From Desulfobulbus oligotrophicus (GTDB lineage Bacteria; Desulfobacterota; Desulfobulbia; Desulfobulbales; Desulfobulbaceae), in assembly GCF_016446285.1 (NCBI RefSeq), contig NZ_CP054140.1, forward strand, positions 2,904,001 through 2,968,000: a stretch of 64,000 bases of DNA, in the 5' to 3' direction. The translations under genes were made by a program, and so were the position numbers. The notes below the pieces were generated by a model. It was not told the DNA's origin. It did no database searches and saw only the letters and a program-made list of their open reading frames with translations. Shown here piece by piece: positions 61,866-64,000 of the stretch. Numbering within the stretch: the first letter of the stretch is position 1; each line of letters starts with the position of its first letter.

Positions 61866-62542
61866 CAGTTTGATTTCCAGCCGTAGAGTGCGTGCTGTTG
61901 AATATAGTGGAAGACCGCCGACGGGAGCAGCGGCGGTATGCACCCGTTTTTCAGATCTTCCCGGATGGACGATGAAGAAACCGGTAACGCAATACCATCC
62001 AGGTAGTCTACGATTCTGCCATTGTTGCCGAGCCAGCGCTTTTGCACGGGGTTATACACATAGGCAGGAGGTAGAGCAGACAGCGCTGCATTGATCGATG
62101 TCACATCAACAGTATCCCGCGTCACCACAATAAGATCAACAAGGTCAAGCAGTTCTTCAACCCGGTACCAGTGCCCAAGCTCCAGTAAAGAATCGGCACC
62201 AACAACAAGGGCGAACTGTTCCGCCTCCATTTCCTGCATCAGCGCCTGTACCGTATTGATGGTGTAGGAAGGTTTCGGCAGCTGCTGTTCAATGAGCGAG
62301 CACAGCACCTGATCTTTGATATCCGGGCATTCGCCAAGGGCAGCGTTGAGCATTGCCACCCGATCGGTAAAGCCGGCTACAGGTTGCCGTTTGTGGGGAG
62401 GCAGCTTTGCCGGAATAAACAGCAACCGGTCCAGCCGACAGCGGGTAAGAACGTGCCGGACCAGATCGAGATGTCCCTGATGGACAGGATCAAAGGTGCC
62501 GCCGAATAGGCCGATCACCGGTTTTTTCGTCCAACCGGCCAT
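61865..62542 (-). CDS. nadD: Nicotinate-nucleotide adenylyltransferase
   Basis: A 225-residue NadD that transfers AMP to nicotinate mononucleotide in NAD synthesis. Signature segments are GLFGGTFDPVHQGHL near residue 12 (with the HxGH-type nucleotide-binding motif), FIPAKLPPHK near 42, DSLLELGHWY near 115, and the C-terminal SSSIRED matching ISSTxIR. Length is normal. It begins two bases after the proA stop and ends on the start codon of the EndoQ-UvrD gene, so all three are in one operon. Confidence 0.95.
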   Translation of the reverse strand: MAGWTKKPVIGLFGGTFDPVHQGHLDLVRHVLTRCRLDRLLFIPAKLPPHKRQPVAGFTDRVAMLNAALGECPDIKDQVLCSLIEQQLPKPSYTINTVQALMQEMEAEQFALVVGADSLLELGHWYRVEELLDLVDLIVVTRDTVDVTSINAALSALPPAYVYNPVQKRWLGNNGRIVDYLDGIALPVSSSSIREDLKNGCIPPLLPSAVFHYIQQHALYGWKSN

Positions 62543-62544
62543 GC

Positions 62545-63816
62545 CTAGGTACGGATCTCACCACTACCGTAGACAATGAACTTCTGGGTCGTCAACTCCT
62601 TTAACCCCATGGGGCCGTAGGCATGCAGCTTGGTGGTCGAGATCCCTATTTCTGCTCCCAGACCAAACTGACCGCCGTCATTAAACCGCGTCGACGCATT
62701 CACCATGACCGCCGACGCATCGACTTCCTGCAGAAATCTCTGGCCATGCGCATAGGAACGGGTAAGGATCGTTTCCGTATGTCTGGAGCCATAACGGGCA
62801 ATATAATCCATGGCCTCATCCAGACCATGCACCACTTTGACCACCATGGCCAGATCAAGGAACTCTGTTCCCCAATCGGTCTCTGCTGCCGGTTGAATCA
62901 TCTCCTCACAGATCAAGCAACTGGACCGGCAACCTAAAAGTCGTACATTTTCCTTTTTCAATGCCTGACTCACCTTAGGCAGGAATTTTTCGGCAATCTC
63001 GCGGTGCACCAGTAATCCTTCAAGGGCATTACACACGCCCGGCCGTTGCACCTTGGCGTTGAGGATGATCGAGACAGCCATGTCCTGATCAGCATCCGCA
63101 TCAACAAAACAGTGGCAGACCCCCTTGTAATGTTTGAGCACGGGGATACGGGATTTTTCGGTTACTGCCCGGATCAACCCCTCACCACCCCGTGGAATCA
63201 CCAGGTCAATAGACTCTTCCTGTTGCAGCAGGATATCGACGGCTTCCCGGTCGGTGAACGGCAACACCTGAACAACTGTCGGGGTAACCGAATGTCTGAT
63301 CAGAACTTCCTGTAATACTTTAGCCAGGGCCAGGTTGGAATAAATTGCCTCAGAACCGCCGCGCAGAATGACGGCATTACCGGCTTTCAGACACAGGGCG
63401 GCCGAGTCAATGGTAACGTTTGGTCGAGATTCATAAATCATCAGGATAACACCCAACGGCACCCGCATCCGCCCGACAGTAATGCCGCTGGGACGCCGTC
63501 GCATCTCCGAGATCTCACCCACCGGATCTTCCAGGGCAGCCACCTCGCGCAAGCCCTGCACCATATCACCAATACCCTTTTCTGTGATCTGCAGGCGATC
63601 AAGCATGGCTGTGGACAGTCCCTTTTTTTTACCGGCCTCCATGTCCTTAGAATTTTCAGCAAGAATGAATGCCTGCTGCCTGAGCAAAGCCTCAGCAATA
63701 TCGCCTAAAATGCTATTCTTCTGCATAGTCGGCATGGCAGCAATGATTCTGGATGCAGATCTGGCTTCCTGCACCATCTCCAATACCGATTTTGCAATCT
63801 GCGCACCTTCCATCAT
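62545..63816 (-). CDS. proA: Gamma-glutamyl phosphate reductase
   Basis: A 423-residue ALDH-fold enzyme that reduces gamma-glutamyl phosphate to glutamate semialdehyde in proline synthesis. Visible segments are RMRVPLGVILMIYESRPNVT near 115, LKAGNAVILRGGSEA near 145, VIPRGGEGLI near 208, NAKVQRPGVCNALEGLLV with the catalytic cysteine near 261, and VNASTRFNDGGQFGLGAEIGIST near 375. Length is normal. Two ATGs (63816 and 63813) follow AGGAG at three and six bases; the second has the better spacing. First visible gene of the proA-nadD-endoQ/uvrD operon. The remaining bases to 64000 show no gene. Confidence 0.96.
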   Translation of the reverse strand: MMEGAQIAKSVLEMVQEARSASRIIAAMPTMQKNSILGDIAEALLRQQAFILAENSKDMEAGKKKGLSTAMLDRLQITEKGIGDMVQGLREVAALEDPVGEISEMRRRPSGITVGRMRVPLGVILMIYESRPNVTIDSAALCLKAGNAVILRGGSEAIYSNLALAKVLQEVLIRHSVTPTVVQVLPFTDREAVDILLQQEESIDLVIPRGGEGLIRAVTEKSRIPVLKHYKGVCHCFVDADADQDMAVSIILNAKVQRPGVCNALEGLLVHREIAEKFLPKVSQALKKENVRLLGCRSSCLICEEMIQPAAETDWGTEFLDLAMVVKVVHGLDEAMDYIARYGSRHTETILTRSYAHGQRFLQEVDASAVMVNASTRFNDGGQFGLGAEIGISTTKLHAYGPMGLKELTTQKFIVYGSGEIRT

Positions 63817-64000
63817 ACTCTCCTGACCAATTGTATCACGACCGCACCCGACATTACCTGATGACAATCATCCTGATGCCGGCGAAGGCCTGAGAAAATA
63901 TGTTTGAAAATTGTATGAACATAACAAGCATCCTGCAAACACTTGTGGCAGTGGCCGGCTGACGGACAACAAGATCATGCCCCCTCCCCACTGCCTAACA

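Overview
The window looks like chromosomal DNA of a Gram-negative Desulfobacterota-type bacterium, perhaps Desulfobulbales. That placement is inferred from gene content and protein style, not from a marker-gene comparison. The outer-membrane side is represented by a beta-barrel porin, a TonB-dependent receptor, an LptF/LptG permease and RlpA. Two-component and c-di-GMP signalling genes are common, and ribonucleotide reduction is B12-dependent. Base composition is moderate except in an AT-richer accessory block at about 23.9-30.2 kb.

Layout. 1-2510: a truncated exo-muramidase-like gene (DUF1343/NamZ) with a complete IS5-type element inserted just upstream of its ribosome binding site. 2905-5174: porin and a DUF2332 protein. 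5286-10149: a three-gene Gld-type ABC exporter operon. 10445-12834: EamA transporter, an orphan lipoprotein and RlpA. 13465-15660: adenosylcobalamin-dependent ribonucleotide reductase with a promoter carrying two NrdR-like boxes. 16165-19223: a DsbA/DsbG-like protein, PhoH, and a YbeY-PdxJ unit that reads as one frame. 19439-19525: tRNA-Leu(UAA) with its own promoter and terminator.

The tRNA marks a mobile region. Its last 52 bases are repeated at 23907-23958, enclosing a methyltransferase and a complete Tau/Ssu/Thi5-type ABC importer but no integrase. Beyond the repeat lies a second, decaying block: an unrecognised protein with an HNH-like patch, a broken tyrosine integrase, an SF1 helicase with a nuclease-like tail, relics of a MobA/MobL relaxase and an IS3 orfA, and a DUF4258/MqsA-type toxin-antitoxin pair. 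The helicase and its neighbour are the best candidates here for an undescribed defence module.

30309-32760 is a BtuB-like receptor under a cobalamin riboswitch with a terminator platform, which fits the B12 need of NrdJ. SbcCD follows (32884-37391), then an aspartase carrying a cyclic-nucleotide-binding domain, PilZ, L,D-transpeptidase, a rhodanese/metallo-beta-lactamase protein, a hybrid histidine kinase, an EI24 membrane protein, a small ACT-like protein, and a glycosyltransferase coupled to an SPL-type radical SAM protein.

The right end holds RNase G, an M23 peptidase, an LptF/G permease with an Ada-like zinc tail, Nnr and a CBS protein on the plus strand. They converge on a minus-strand set: proA, nadD, a fused Endonuclease Q-like/UvrD helicase protein, a hybrid kinase with Hpt, and a REC-PAS-GGDEF cyclase. 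Domain fusions recur: YbeY-PdxJ, cNMP-AspA, LptF-Ada-like, EndoQ-UvrD and permease-GldG.
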